Shown here piece by piece: positions 20,501 through 35,000 of a stretch of DNA of 64,000 nt. The notes beneath the pieces were generated by a model. The model was not told the DNA's origin and made no database searches. It worked only from the letters and a program-made list of their open reading frames with translations. Made by a program: the position numbers and the translations under genes. This DNA comes from Imbricaverruca yamaguchii (lineage: Eukaryota > Arthropoda > Thecostraca > Neoverrucidae). Position 1 is the first letter of the stretch; each line of letters opens with the position of its first letter. Location of the stretch: the NCBI GenBank assembly GCA_034440575.1, contig JAOTOL010001455.1, positions 248,001 through 312,000 of the forward strand. Direction: 5' to 3'.

Positions 20501-22937
20501 CAAAATATGCGAGTGTGTGTATTGATAAAATACTAATTTGCATAGTTAATGTACCACATGAAGGAAAATCAGTCACGTTCTCACGAAAACTTGCCAGGCA
20601 AACTGTAGAGAGGGATGGAGCGACAGACACAGAGCTAGATCACACTAACACCCTATAGGCAAGAGTGGGGGTGGCATAAAGCTTACGCCTTTAAAGTACT
20701 ATGGCTGTCATAATAAAGGTCACGGTCCAATTCCAGGAGTCGCTAAGCAGCGTCGGTCGGCGACGACACAAGACATTTTGCACACGCGAATGGTGCATGC
20801 AGCCATAAAGAGTAGGAATCATCCAGTTTCGATGCGTAGGGTCCGTTTGAGTCACCTCAATATTCGTGTAACTGCCCAGACCACGCTTCATCGACAAAAT
20901 TAACAACGATTTAACTTCTCTTCGTCCATACGAAAAATGCGTGGAGCTCAAAACGCATATAAAAGAAAAAGCTTAAATATTTGGTCTGTCGGAAACGACC
21001 TGCATTGGGCTACGGCCTGGTTTCTTCATACTCATACCAGTACGCTTTGCATCTCACGTAACCGAAACACCCAGATGATTGCTTTTTAGGAATATCACCA
21101 CCAAAGCAGTGCTTGTCACCCTGGTGGTGTGTCTACTGGTAATAGCCTCAGGGACGAGAGGGTCCGAACTCAATACGCAGGGGTTTTTCACCTCACTTCT
21201 AACAACGCGCTTTTTTACATGTAACCATAGTTTTGGAAACGTGATCCACAAGAAATTGGTTCCCGTAAGCATATCATGGTGAAATAATTTATTGCTGCAA
21301 AGCTCTCCACTCCCTCTCAGCTAACAATTCAGTAATAACAGGATAGGAGTAAACCGATATGTTGTTTCTCCCATTCTTTGATAAGCACGCCAAAATAAAA
21401 GAACACAGAACAAGTGTTGCCGAAGCTTTGCACATACTAAGACGCTTCAAGAATGGTCAACAGTATGACCAATTTTTAGGACATCCCATTTTTCCATTCA
21501 TAGGTGCTATATAGGGCATTGCAATTTAATTATGTGACTGTGTTGCAAATTAATAAGCGCATCAGATGCAAAAAAAACTGCTGAAATCCGTTAGTAAATA
21601 TACGAGGTGCGGGGGTCCGAGTAGACCGACCGGCCGCCGACCGCTTATCTTTCAAGGTGACAAAGGTTTCGCCGAGCGGTGGAGAGGCGTGCCGGCTGAT
21701 ATCGGCCTCATTTGACTCTGAAGGCATTGATCTAGGGTCACGAAATCCGTAATACAGATTTTACAGCAGAAATATCCATTCCAAATTGTGTGCTTCTAGC
21801 TCCGGCAGAGTGAGAGATCTTGAGGGGTGGGGAGGGGGCTAAATCTGCTCCGTTCGGTTCGCGTTACAGGAGAGGTACTCCGGTGCGCGTGTTAAATCCT
21901 ATCTGACTGAAATTACAGATAAACAAACTGTTTTAATTCTGGAAACTACCATAGCAGGCTACCGATAGTGTTAGGCGCCGCGCTGAAGACCCACTCACCC
22001 AATGGCTCTGGGCAGTGAGGTAAGACTGTTGCTCTGTAGCACCAGCCGCTGCAGGTCACGGAGGTAGCCGATCTCGTTGGGCAGGGTGTCCAGCTGGTTT
22101 TCTTCCAGGTCCAACAGGCGCAGCTTCCTCAAGTTGCCGATCGTTGATGGGAGCCGCTGAAGTGTAGACATTGGGCAACGTATCACGGGTCGTGAGTTGC
22201 AGGTGACATGTGGCGGATTACCCGTCACAGGTCACGGCAGTGTGCCGAGGTGCCATCAACAGTACAGGTCGTGAGTTACAGGTGGCATGTGGCGGATTAC
22301 CAGTCACAGGCCACTGCAGCGTGCCGAGGTGCCATCAACAGTACAGGTCGTGAGTTACAGGTGACATGTCACGGCAGTGTGCCGAGGTGCCATCAACAGT
22401 ACAGGTCGTGAGTTACAGGTGACATGTGGCGGATTACCAGTCACAGGCCACTGCAGCGTGCCGAGGTGCCATCAACAGTACAGGTCGTGAGTTACAGGTG
22501 ACATGTCACGGCAGTGTGCCGAGGTGCCATCAACAGTACAGGTCGTGAGTTACAGGTGACATGTGGCAGATTACCCATCACATGTCACGGCAGTGTGCCG
22601 AGGTGCCATCAACAGTACAGATCGTGAGTTACAGGTGACATGTGGCGGATTAACCGTCACATGTCACGGCAGTGTGTCGAGGTGGCATCAACAGTACAGG
22701 TCGTGAGTTACAGGTCACATGTGGCGGATTACCCATCACAGGTCACAGGAGCGTGCTGAGGTGCCATCAACAGTACAGGTCGTGAGTTACAGGTGACATG
22801 TGGCGGATTACCCGTCACAGGTCACGGCAGCGTGCTGAAGTACCATCAACGGCACGGAACGCCATCCACCGGCGACTCAGCGCATCTTGCCAACACCACC
22901 CAGCCGTGTATCGCTGATTCAGTGATATCGGTGATGG

Positions 22938-23028
<91 letters not shown>

Positions 23029-26000
23029 GGTGGTGGTGGTGGTGGTGGTGGTGGTGGTGGTGGTGGTGGTGGTGGTGGTGGTGGTGGTGGTGGTGGTGGT
23101 GGTGGTGGTGGTGGTGGTGGTGGTGGTGGTGGTGGTGGTGGTGGTGTTGGTGGTGGTGTTGGTGTTGGTGTTGGTGTTGGTGTTGGTGTTTGTGTTTGTG
23201 TTGGTGTTGGTGTTGGTGTCGGTGTCGGTGCCGGTTGGTCATTTTGCACCCATAGAGCGCGAGTATGAAGAACCTTGGATTCTTTTAAGAGGCATTGAAC
23301 TGCTAGGTCATATAGCGTCGCCAATCCCTCACGCCGATTGGTCGCGGGTGAACTCGCCAATCCAACCAATTGTATAATTTGAACTCACGATCTTATGACC
23401 AAGAGACCGACGTCATGCTGACTCAGCGACTGTGATCCCATAGAGCAAGCCCAATCGAAACGATGTCCGGCTGTTTGCGGTCAGCTATAGCGAGGCCAGG
23501 CAGTGCCAATATACAGACCATAGTGCCACAAAGGATAACTAGCCGACTGCACTTGCCGACCTAGCGCCTATCGCGCGGGTCGTCACTGAAGTCGGCGTCG
23601 TCGACTCACCCGCAGCAGGTTGTTGGAGAGGATGAGCACCTCCAGACTCTGCAGGTGCTGTATGTCGTCGGGCACCTTGGACAGCTGGTTGGTGCCCAGG
23701 TTCAGCTCGACCATGTGCTCCCAGGTGCCGATGTCCATCGGCAGCGAGGTCAGCAGGTTGTCCTTCATGTTCAGCTTGGTGAGGTGGCGCGCGCGGGAGA
23801 AGATGCCGTACGGGATCTTGTCGATCTGGTTGTGCTCCATGTTGATCGAGTCCACGTTGATGAACTGCCAAGAAGGTGCCAGTCGGCTAGCGCGAAATGT
23901 GAGGCCGGCTGGTAAACCAGGTAACGGGACAGGGTTGTTGATATGGTGGATCTAGCAGAAGGGGCCATCAAAGGCGCCGGACAAACAAGGGCACGGAGCG
24001 GCCTAGAGGACTGTCATGCCGCAGGCACAAGAGCTGTCATACCGCTGTTGGCAGGGACGATCGTGTGCCGGCGCGGCACGCCGCTCCGGCTGTATAGACT
24101 CTGTGCGGGAAATACGACCACAAAGCCTCGTCTTTTAGCAAATAATGTCATTGTTTCCGATATAAAAAGGTCAGGAAGTTATTAACAATTAAGACCAATT
24201 AAAACAGGTCTAATTCTGAATCTGAAAAATAAGTGTAATTGTGTGGCGACTGAAGCAAACTCTCGCAACAGCTTGGAGAAGTGCATTCGGCAAGGCCTGT
24301 TTTGGTACGCATCATTACGACAGCTGAGACAACTTCAACAGCGACTGTGTCCAATGACATGCTTTCCAGCAGCACTGAGAAGCCTTTCGGACCAGAGAAC
24401 GAGTCAAGCGGTAAGGCGGTAAGTCACTTCGAAGCATGCTGCAATCGGTGGTCGCGTGCTGGCCACTTCCCTCAGATCGGCCGGGTCGGAACAAATCCCT
24501 CTGCAATTATTTGTAATACGAAAGGCATCACCGGGCTAGCTGCTAGCTGCCGGTGATTATCCATATATTTTCCCATGGCTCAACTAAAATAAGGCCCTAA
24601 AAATGGTACCAGAAGATTTTTTGTATTTAATTACCGTCACTGACGAAAATAAAACTCCCGCCACGGAAAATACCTAGTGAAAATGCTCGATATCTATGTG
24701 GAGGTATTAGCATTTACGCCACTGGAAGATTATGGTTAGATTGTACTAGCTTATTAGAGAATAGCACAATGATTTCAAAGAAATAAGTGTTGTGACGTCC
24801 ATGTTGCATCCAACGTCCACCATTGCTGGTCCATTGCAAGTTGCAAGTGAACGGTGTCATTACGGACAGGAACGCATTTTATAATTATTAATTTCAACTC
24901 CCTACTGTATGGCAGTTTTATCAAGCAAATTCCCATAACAAAGAATGCTTCGTTTCACATTGAGAACCCCGAACACACTGATAACCCACCTTCAAAATTA
25001 TCAGTTCTCAGTCTTTGTGATTGATTGCCCAAATGTCAGGTAAAAACCTAACTAAATGGAACCCATGACACAGTTGGCTGCATCCTGCCATATTCCAGTT
25101 TCACATACCTCCATATATCACAGGTTGCATGCCATCCTGCCAGATTAGTTTGGGTTAGCTGAACGAGAGCTTAGACAACTTAGCGTAACATAGCTTAGCG
25201 CAGCATCCCTTAGATAAACATAGCATAGCTAATAGTAACTAGCTTAGCATAGCATAGCTTAGTGTAGTATAACTTAGCGTAGCATAGCTTAACGTAGCAT
25301 AGCTTACCTAGCTTAGAGAGGGGATCCGTAGATTCCGTTACGATGAAGCGGTTGGTTGGTTATTTTGGGCTTAGGGGCGCATCGACTGCTTCGGTCATAC
25401 AGCGCCCATTACGATGAAGCGGACTTTGGTCGGATCGGCAGTTACCGATGGTGTTGCCCCCCCCCCGCTCCCAACCCACAGCCCCTAGCTCCCTCTGGCA
25501 CCAACCAGGACGCAATGATTCATTATACCGTCCACTGACTCCATCCGCTGACCCTCACACCATCCACTGACCGGCACCACCACCAACTGACACACACCGC
25601 CATCAACTGACACACACCACCACCAACTGACACACACCACCACCAACTGACACACACCACCACCAACTGACACACACCGCCACCAACTGACACACACTAC
25701 CACCAACTGACCCTGACACCATCCACTGACCGGCACCACCACCAACTGACACACACCGCCATCAACTGACACACACCACCACCAACTGACACACACCGCC
25801 ATCAACTGACACACACCACCACCAACTGACACACACCGTCATCAACTGACACACACCGCCATCAACTGACACACACCACCACCAACTGACACACACCGTC
25901 ATCAACTGACACACACCACCATCAACTGATACACACCGTCATCAACTGAAACACACCGTCATCAACTGACACACACCACCATCAACTGATACACACCACC

Positions 26001-29000
26001 ATCAACTGACACACACCACCATCAACTGACACACACCGCCATCAACTGACACATACCGCCATCAACTGACACACACCGCCATCAACTGACAAACCCCACC
26101 CACTGACCCACACCACCACCCATTGACCAGCACCACCACCCACTGACCTGCCTCACCACCCACTGACCCACCCCACCACCGACTGACACACCCCACCCAC
26201 TGACCCGCACCACCACCCATTGACCAGCACCACCACCCACTGACCCACCCCACCACCCACTGACCTGAGCCGGTCCGCCCACTGGGAAACTGGTGAACAC
26301 GTTCCTGGCCAGTGTGACGCTGGTCAGACTGTTCAGCGCCGACAGCAGGCCCTCGGGCAGCCGAGCCACGCTGTTGCCCTCCATGTTGAACTGGTCCATG
26401 TGCACGCACTTGGCCAGCGACTTGGGCATCTCCGTGAGACGGTTGTACCTGCAGCAGCAGTGGCACAGCCGTCCCAACTCTGCCAACCATGCCACAGCTC
26501 GCCGTCCCGGCTAGATAACCACTCGCAATCTGTGCGCCCTTAAACCCTGACAGCACGCGGCGGAGTGAATCGCACCACAAAGGCAGCATTACATGCGGTG
26601 CACCATTTGTAATCAGGGTTGGTCAGCTTTATGTCGTCATATCGATTCGGCTGATTAATACGACTGAAAACTCAAAAAAAAAACTGGTTTTGATAACTAT
26701 CTAGTGACTTAGCTGGCTGGGACTCGCCCGGTTTGCCGTTTTCGCCACCTGGTCGGTCGAGAACTGACACACGGAGCGATACCATATAACGTTAAATACT
26801 GCCAATGTGTGGTTGGAACCGAACAAAATTTGACCACTAAAAATAGTGAATTGTGACTTCCATAAGAATGCACAGGTGACAGAAGAAGACTGATCACGAA
26901 TTAGATATTGTTCTAATTCGGTCTCATCCAAATTATGTAACTCATCATTCGGTGAATCCAAGACCGAGAAGTGAAAATCCAACACTGGGTGGCACACAAT
27001 GACCACTTGCTTGCTGCAAAACGTGTATATATATATACCCATAAGGCAGCTGGCTATAGAATCTCAATAATTTTCTATATTTACGCCACCCATCTCATGG
27101 GGCACCGCGCGGGCGGCAGACGCCACCCACCTCAGCTCCAACAATGGCCACAGACCGGCACCATGCGGGTGGCGGATGCCACCCACCTCAGCCGGCACCG
27201 TGCGGGTCGCCTTCCCACCCACCTCAGCCGGCACCGCGCGGGCGGCAGACGCCACCCACCTCAGCCGGCACCATGCGGGCCGCCCTCCCACCCACCTCAG
27301 CTCTAGCCGCGTGAGCGCACGCAGATTGCCGATAGAGCCGGGGATGTCGAGCAGCTCGTTGTGCTGCAGGTCCAGAGTGGACAGGTGGACGCAGTTGCCG
27401 ATGGCCTCGGGCAGGTGCTCTAGGTGGTTGTGCGACACGTCGAAGGTGACCAGCTTCACCAGCCGCCCCACGCCCGGTGTCAGCTCACGGATCTTGTTCT
27501 CGCGCAGACTGAGCATCGTCAGGTTCTGTCGGCAGTGTGCGGAACGGCTGCCGTATTCTGACTCAGAACGAGGCGCATCAATCATCTACGATCAGATTGG
27601 TTTCGGATGGAGAGGACAGCGACGAAAGGAGAAACAGGGCTCAGAAGAAGTGTACACAAGTGAAACAAAACAATCCTGATACCGGATCGCGGTAAAATGG
27701 TACGACAGGGAAGTGACCGCGACTAAGAGTCACGTGTCAGACGGTCGCGGAGGAGTGGCATTACACCAGCGACATCGTAAAGGACCAATCACCACTGAGA
27801 CTCAGTAACGGACCAATCACCACCGAGACTCAGTAACGGACCAATCGCCACCGAGACTCAGTAACGGACCAATCGCCACCGAGACTCAGTAACGGATCAA
27901 TCGCCACCGAGACTCAGTAACGGACCAATCACCACCGAGACTCAGTAACAGACCAATCGCCACCGAGACTCAGTAACGGACCAATCACCACCGAGACTCA
28001 GTAACGGACCAATCACCACCGAGACTCAGTAACGGACCAATCGCCACTGAGACTCAGTAACGGACCAATCACCACCGAGACTCAGTAACAGACCAATCAC
28101 CACCGAGACTCAGTAACGGACCAATCACCACCGAGACTCAGTAACGGATCAATCGCCACCGAGACTCAGTAACAGACCAATCACCACCGAGACTCAGTAA
28201 CGGACCAATCGCCACTGAGACTCAGTAACGGACCAATCACCACCGAGACTCAGTAACGGACCAATCACCACCGAGACTCAGTAACGGATCAATCGCCACC
28301 GAGACTCAGTAACAGACCAATCACCACCGAGACTCAGTAACGGACCAATCACCACCGAGACTCAGTAACGGACCAATCATCACCGAGACTCAGTAACGGA
28401 CCAATCGCCACTGAGACTCAGTAACGGACCAATCACCACCGAGACTCAGTAACGGACCAATCACCACCGAGACTCAGTAACGGACCAATCATCACCGAGA
28501 CTCAGTAACGGACCAATCGCCACTGAGACTCAGTAACGGACCAATCACCACCGAGACTCAGTAACGGACCAATCACCACCGAGACTCAGTAACGGACCAA
28601 TCACCACCGAGACTCAGTAACGGACCAATCACCACTATTAACATACGAGACCACTACCAACATATGAGACCACTGCCAACATACAAGACCACTACCAACG
28701 TACGAGACCACAACCAAAATACGCGATCACTACCAACATACACGACCATTACCAACAGGCACGACTTGGTGACACGAAACCATTACCAACACACACAATC
28801 ACTACCAACATACGAAACCACAACCAATAAATGAGACTAATACCAAAACACGAGACCACTACCAACGTACTAGACCACCACCAACATACGCGATCATTGC
28901 CAACATACGCGACCATTACCAACATACGAGACTACTGTCAGCACACGCAATCACTACCAACATATGAGACCACTACTAACAAGTGAGACCACTTTCAACA

Positions 29001-32000
29001 TACGAGACCACAACCAACAAATGAACCGATACCAACATACGAGACCACTAAAAACATACGAGACCATTACCAACATACGAGACTACTATCAACATACACG
29101 AGACCACTACCAACATTCGCGAACATTACCAACATACTCGACCATTACCAACATACGCGAACATTACCAACATACTCGACCATTACCAACATATGCGAGC
29201 ATTACCAACGTATGAGACCACTACCAACATACGTGGTTGGTTGGTTATTGGAATTTAGGGGCGCGTCGAATGCGTTGGTCATGCAGCACCAACATACGTG
29301 ATCACTACCAACATACGAAACCACTATCAACATACGCGACCACTACCAACATACGCGACCATTACCAACATACGCGACTACAAACATGCAACCACTACCA
29401 ACATGAGACCACTACCAACATATGAAACCACTACCAACATACGCGACCACTACGAACATACGAGACCACTACCAACGTATGTGACTACCACAAACATTGT
29501 TGGCTAGTGTTGGCAAAATACGACTAATTCGCAATTTGTGGTACCAATACTTCTTACGCAGACTTCATTTCATTATACAGTAAGCGGGGACTTTGACTTG
29601 CGATGCTCTTCTCGCTTGTGATAAGTCTGCACGTCAGCAACAGAAACTCAATATGTGATGCAATATTGAGCAGTACTGTAGTTCCCCACCCTGGACACGC
29701 TGAACCGTTCCGACCATCTTAGCATCAAATAATGGCCCAACCTACAATGGTATGACAGGCATACTGATAAACGTGCGTACCAGTATCGACAGCAACAATA
29801 ACACCAACAGGAAAACACGAAAGTCGACAACAAACGACTTATCTAACTTACGGCCAAATTCTGTATGTCGTCTCCTACAATCTTGATCCTGTTGAACCTC
29901 AAAAAAAGCGTTGTCAGGGTTGTCAGCTTGTAAACAACGTCCGGGATCTGAAACAAGCAAAGTACAACTTCGGTCAAGACCAACAGCAACGGCAATTACC
30001 TACATGCGCAGGCCATGCTTCTTAATGGTGGTAGTGTAGTGTAGTTGAGCTCAACATGGAGCTGCGCGATAGCTCGTGGTTTTGGTGATAGCTGGTGACA
30101 TTGGCTGAGCCGCAGATGACTAGGTTCAACAGAGCCGCTGCTCCTGTGCCATAGTACTGGCCTTTCAAATTGCGTAGCTTGAGTGTCCCACTGCACGTGC
30201 ACTCACAGTGACTACCCACTCAGAGCAGTGTCAGTCTTTGTCGCCCGTCCATCGACTGTCGGCTGCCGGGGCTTCGGCTACAGTCACGTGGTCACTATCT
30301 CAATAGGATTTGATTGGATTCTGGCCTTACGACGCACTCGGCAGCTGAGGCATATGACGCCACCTGCCTCTCATGCTGCCAGGAAAGGCGGGCATCGCGG
30401 GGAATCGAACCCTGTACCCCTGGCATGCCACACACTTGGCTTAACCACCGAGCTAGCGACTCCCGACAACATTTCCATAGGCCAAGAACTTCCCCTTCGC
30501 TATAGCCAGTGAAAACATAATAGTCAATGAGACGTCGCAATCCACAAATATGTATGAAGCGAGCTACGGCAACACTAAACAGTCGAGTTGGTTCAGCACC
30601 ACATGCCCAGTCAGCCTGCAACGTCAGCGCGGCGGGTCGGCACCGGCCGGCCGGCCGGAAGTTGCCGCCCCGAGATCGGGTCCATCACTTCTGATCTGCT
30701 CCTGAAGCGAGGGTCAGAAGTTGATTCGCAACAATACGTGCCAGCTGCACAACGTCACGGCACAGGCCAGCGATATATTATTCGTGAACTAGGGTGGAAA
30801 ATATAACTTTATGAACACTGAACTGACGTCCCTCTACCTCATTGAATCCAGTTTCAGCCGACCCACCCATCTGGTGCCAACTTGTGGCTTCAAGGTGGGT
30901 AGCCTACTGGGGCGTTTTGCGCCCATATCCCTCACCCTCCTCTTGAACAGCTGGCTCGCTCCCACATGACCACTCTGGTCTGACTCTCCTCGTGACCCAT
31001 CTGACATCATCCCATCTCATCGACATCCCGCCTGACTCATCCCGTAACTCATCTAGCCTAACTCCTCCCCTTCCCCATCTAGCCTGACTCCATTTCCATA
31101 ACACCATCTGGCCTGACCTGTCACATTCCTCGCTTGACCCGACCCGACGCCGCTGACCTCGCTCAGTTTGTTGTGTCGCAGGTCGAGCACGCGCAACGAG
31201 CTCAGGTGCACCAGCGAGTCTGGCAGCTGGGTGAGCGAGTTCTCGTTGAGGGCGAGCGTCTGCAGACTGGTGAGGCAGCCCATCTCGGGCGGGAGGGTGG
31301 TCAGCTTGTTGCCGTACAGGTACAGCTCATGCAGGTCGGCCATGTCACGCACTGTGGTCGGCAGGTGCGTGATCTGCGGCAGCCAGACACGGTCAGACAA
31401 CTACAGATACAGCCAGACACGGTCAGACAACTACAGATACAGCCAGACACGGTCAGACAACTACAGATACAGCCAGACACGGTCAGACAACTACAGATAC
31501 AGTCAGACACGGTCAGACAACTACAGATACAGCCAGACACGGTCAGACCACTACAGATACAGCCAGACACGGTCAGACAACTACAGATACAGCCAGACAC
31601 GGTCAGACAACTACAGATACAGCCAGACACGGTCAGACCACTACATATACAGCCAGACACGGTCAGACAACTACAGATACAGCCAGACACGGTCAGACAA
31701 CTACAGATACAGCCAGACACGGTCAGACAACTACAGATACAGCCAGGCACGGTCAGACAACTACAGATACAGTCAGACACGGTCAGACAACTACAGATAC
31801 AGCCAGACACGGTCAGACAACTACAGATACAGTCAGACACGGTCAGACAACTACAGATACAGCCAGACACGGTCAGACAACTACAGATACAGCCAGACAC
31901 GGTCAGACAACTACAGATACAGCCAGACACGGTCAGACAACTACAGATACAGTCAGACACGGTCAGACAACTACAGATACAGCCAGACACAGTCAAACAA

Positions 32001-35000
32001 CTACAGATACAGCCAGACACGGTCAGACAACTACAGATACAGCCAGACACGGTCAGACAACTACAGATACAGCCAGACACGGTCAGACAACTACAGATAC
32101 AGCCAGACACGGTCAAACAACTACAGGTACAGCCAGACACGGTCAGACAACTACAGATACAGCCAGACACAGTCAGACTACAGATACAGCCAGACACGGC
32201 CAGACAACTACAGACACAGTCAGACTACAGATACAGCCAGACACGGTCAGACAACTACAGATACAGCCAGACACGGTCAGACAACTACAGATACAGCCAG
32301 ACACGGTCAGACAACTACAGATACAGCCAGACACGGTCAGACAACTACAGATACAGCCAGACACGGTCAGACAACTACAGATACAGCCAGACACGGTCAG
32401 ACAAATACAGATACAGCCAGACACGGTCAGACAACTACAGATACAGCCAGACACGGTCAGACAACTACAGATACGGCCAGACACGGTCAGACAACTACAA
32501 ATACAGCCAGACACGGTCAGACAACTACAGATACAGCCAGACACGGTCAGACAACTACAGATACAGCCAGACACGGTCAGACAACTACAGATACAGCCAG
32601 ACACGGTCAGACAACTACAGATACAGCCAGACACGGTCAGACAACTACAGATACAGCCAGACACGGTCAGACAACTACAGATACAGCCAGACACGGTCAA
32701 ACAACTACAGATACAGCCAGACACGGTCAGACAACTACAGATACAGCCAGACACGGTCAGACAACTACAGATACAGCCAGACACAGTCAGACTACAGATA
32801 CAGCCAGACACGGTCAGACAACTACAGATACAGCCAGACACAGTCAGACTACAGATACAGCCAGACACAGTCAGACAACTACAGATACAGCCAGACACGG
32901 TCAGACCACTACAGATACAGCCAGACACGGTCAGACAACTACAGATACAGCCAGACACGGTCAGACAACTACAGATACAGCCAGACACGGTCAGACAACT
33001 ACAGATACAGCCAGACACGGTCAGACAACTACAGATACAGCCAGACACGGTCAGACAAATACAGATACAGCCAGACACGGTCAGACAACTACAGATACGG
33101 CCAGACACGGTCAGACAACTACAAATACAGCCAGACACGGTCAGACAACTACAGATACAGCCAGACACGGTCAGACAACTACAGATACAGCCAGACACGG
33201 TCAGACAACTACAGATACAGCCAGACACGGTCAGACAACTACAGATACAGCCAGACACGGTCAGACAACTACAGATACAGCCAGACACGGTCAGACAACT
33301 ACAGATACAGCCAGACACGGTCAAACAACTACAGATACAGCCAGACACGGTCAGACAACTACAGGTACAGCCAGACACGGTCAGACAACTACAGATACAG
33401 CCAGACACAGTCAGACTACAGATACAGCCAGACACGGTCAGACAACTACAGATACAGCCAGACACAGTCAGACTACAGATACAGCCAGACACGGTCAGAC
33501 AACTACAGATACATCCAGACACGGTCAGACCACTACAGATACAGCCAGACACGGTCAGACAACTACAGATACAGCCAGACACGGTCAGACAACTACAGAT
33601 ACAGCCAGACACGGTCAGACAACTACAGATACAGCCAGACACGGTCAGACAAATACAGATACATCCAGACACGGTCAGACAACTACAGATACAGCCAGAC
33701 ACGGTCAGACAACTACAGATACGGCCAGACACGGTCAGACAACTACAAATACAGCCAGACACGGTCAGACAACTACAGATACAGCCAGACACGGTCAGAC
33801 AACTACAGATACAGCCAGACACGGTCAGACAACTACAGATACGGCCAGACACAGTCAGACAACTACAAATACAGCCAGACATTGTCAGACAACTACAGAT
33901 ACAGCCAGACACGGTCAGACAACTACAGATACAGCCAGACATGGTCAGACAACTACAGATACAGCCAGACATGGTCACATGCAGACAGACACAGACATGG
34001 TCAGGCACATGTAGATAAAGTCAGACAAAGACAGACACATACATGGTCAGATGCAGACAAACACGGACACGGTCAGACACAAACACAGACACGGTCAGAT
34101 GCAGGCACAGACACAGTCCGACGAAAAGGTAGACACGGTCAGACATTAACGCAGACACAGTTAAACACAAACACAGACACGGTCATGGCGCAGACAGACT
34201 GAGACACGGTCACATTAGGAGGAGGAAAACATGGCTAATAGGATCTTCGATCATGCTGGTGGTTAAAAGTAGCACTAATCCGCTTAACAGGATGTAAACT
34301 GGTGAAGGCCATCACGCAATTTCAAACATTACTTGCATATGTTTGTGTTTATCTACCCATAACTTTTAACAGTATGAAGAAGAACAAACATATATGTTTA
34401 TTCGGTATATCAAGGAACGAGTTGGAACAAGAGGAGACCGCAAAGGCTGAGATGTAAAATATATGTAAGCATGGAATACTTGCCAGACGATGCGAGCAAC
34501 CGAGTTCTTTATGTTAAAAGGGCACCACCATAATAGATGGAAAGATTCGCCATAGTTCATGACTTATCTACGCTGCTCGAGTAGAAAAAAAAAGTTTCGG
34601 AAGAAATGTGTTCTAGGAGTACATGGGACAAAATCAACCTTGACATGCTACTCTATATAACTGCACAACAAGCTGAAATGAACGGGCCAGATGCCGAAAA
34701 TACTGCAGTCTCATTGAGTTGATGCGGAGCTAAGATAATGGTTTTTCGTTAGGTGTGAGATGTCGAAACAAGTACAGCAAAAAGTCGAAATTCACCATGA
34801 AAATAACGTTCTTTAATAAATTTGTCACCTCCTCCAAATTCAATTTGGAACCAATATGGTACTTATGAATGCACATTTCTCGCTTGTCTTGAGACACTTA
34901 ATTTGTGGATACATAGGTCAATGATAACGATACAATAACCTCTGCTAGAAACTGGCATTGTATAACAGAGCACATCACAGGTAATCCCTCCACCTAGAAT

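Noticed and set aside
22793..23377. Poly-Val, poly-His and poly-Pro frames
   Set aside because: Trinucleotide microsatellite (GAT/GGT)n read in frame.
27770..29505. CRISPR-like direct repeats
   Set aside because: The 28-bp and 18-bp units are contiguous with no unique spacers, and the genome is eukaryotic; these are minisatellites.
30385..30475. tRNA gene on the minus strand
   Set aside because: B box is good, but the anticodon arm does not fold and acceptor pairing is imperfect; treated as a SINE relic.
31134..34202. Open frames of 1022, 948 and (minus) 611 codons, apparently large repeat proteins
   Set aside because: They are the 30-bp satellite read in frame; the period is a multiple of three, so frames stay open on both strands at once. 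The array lies in a SHOC2 intron.
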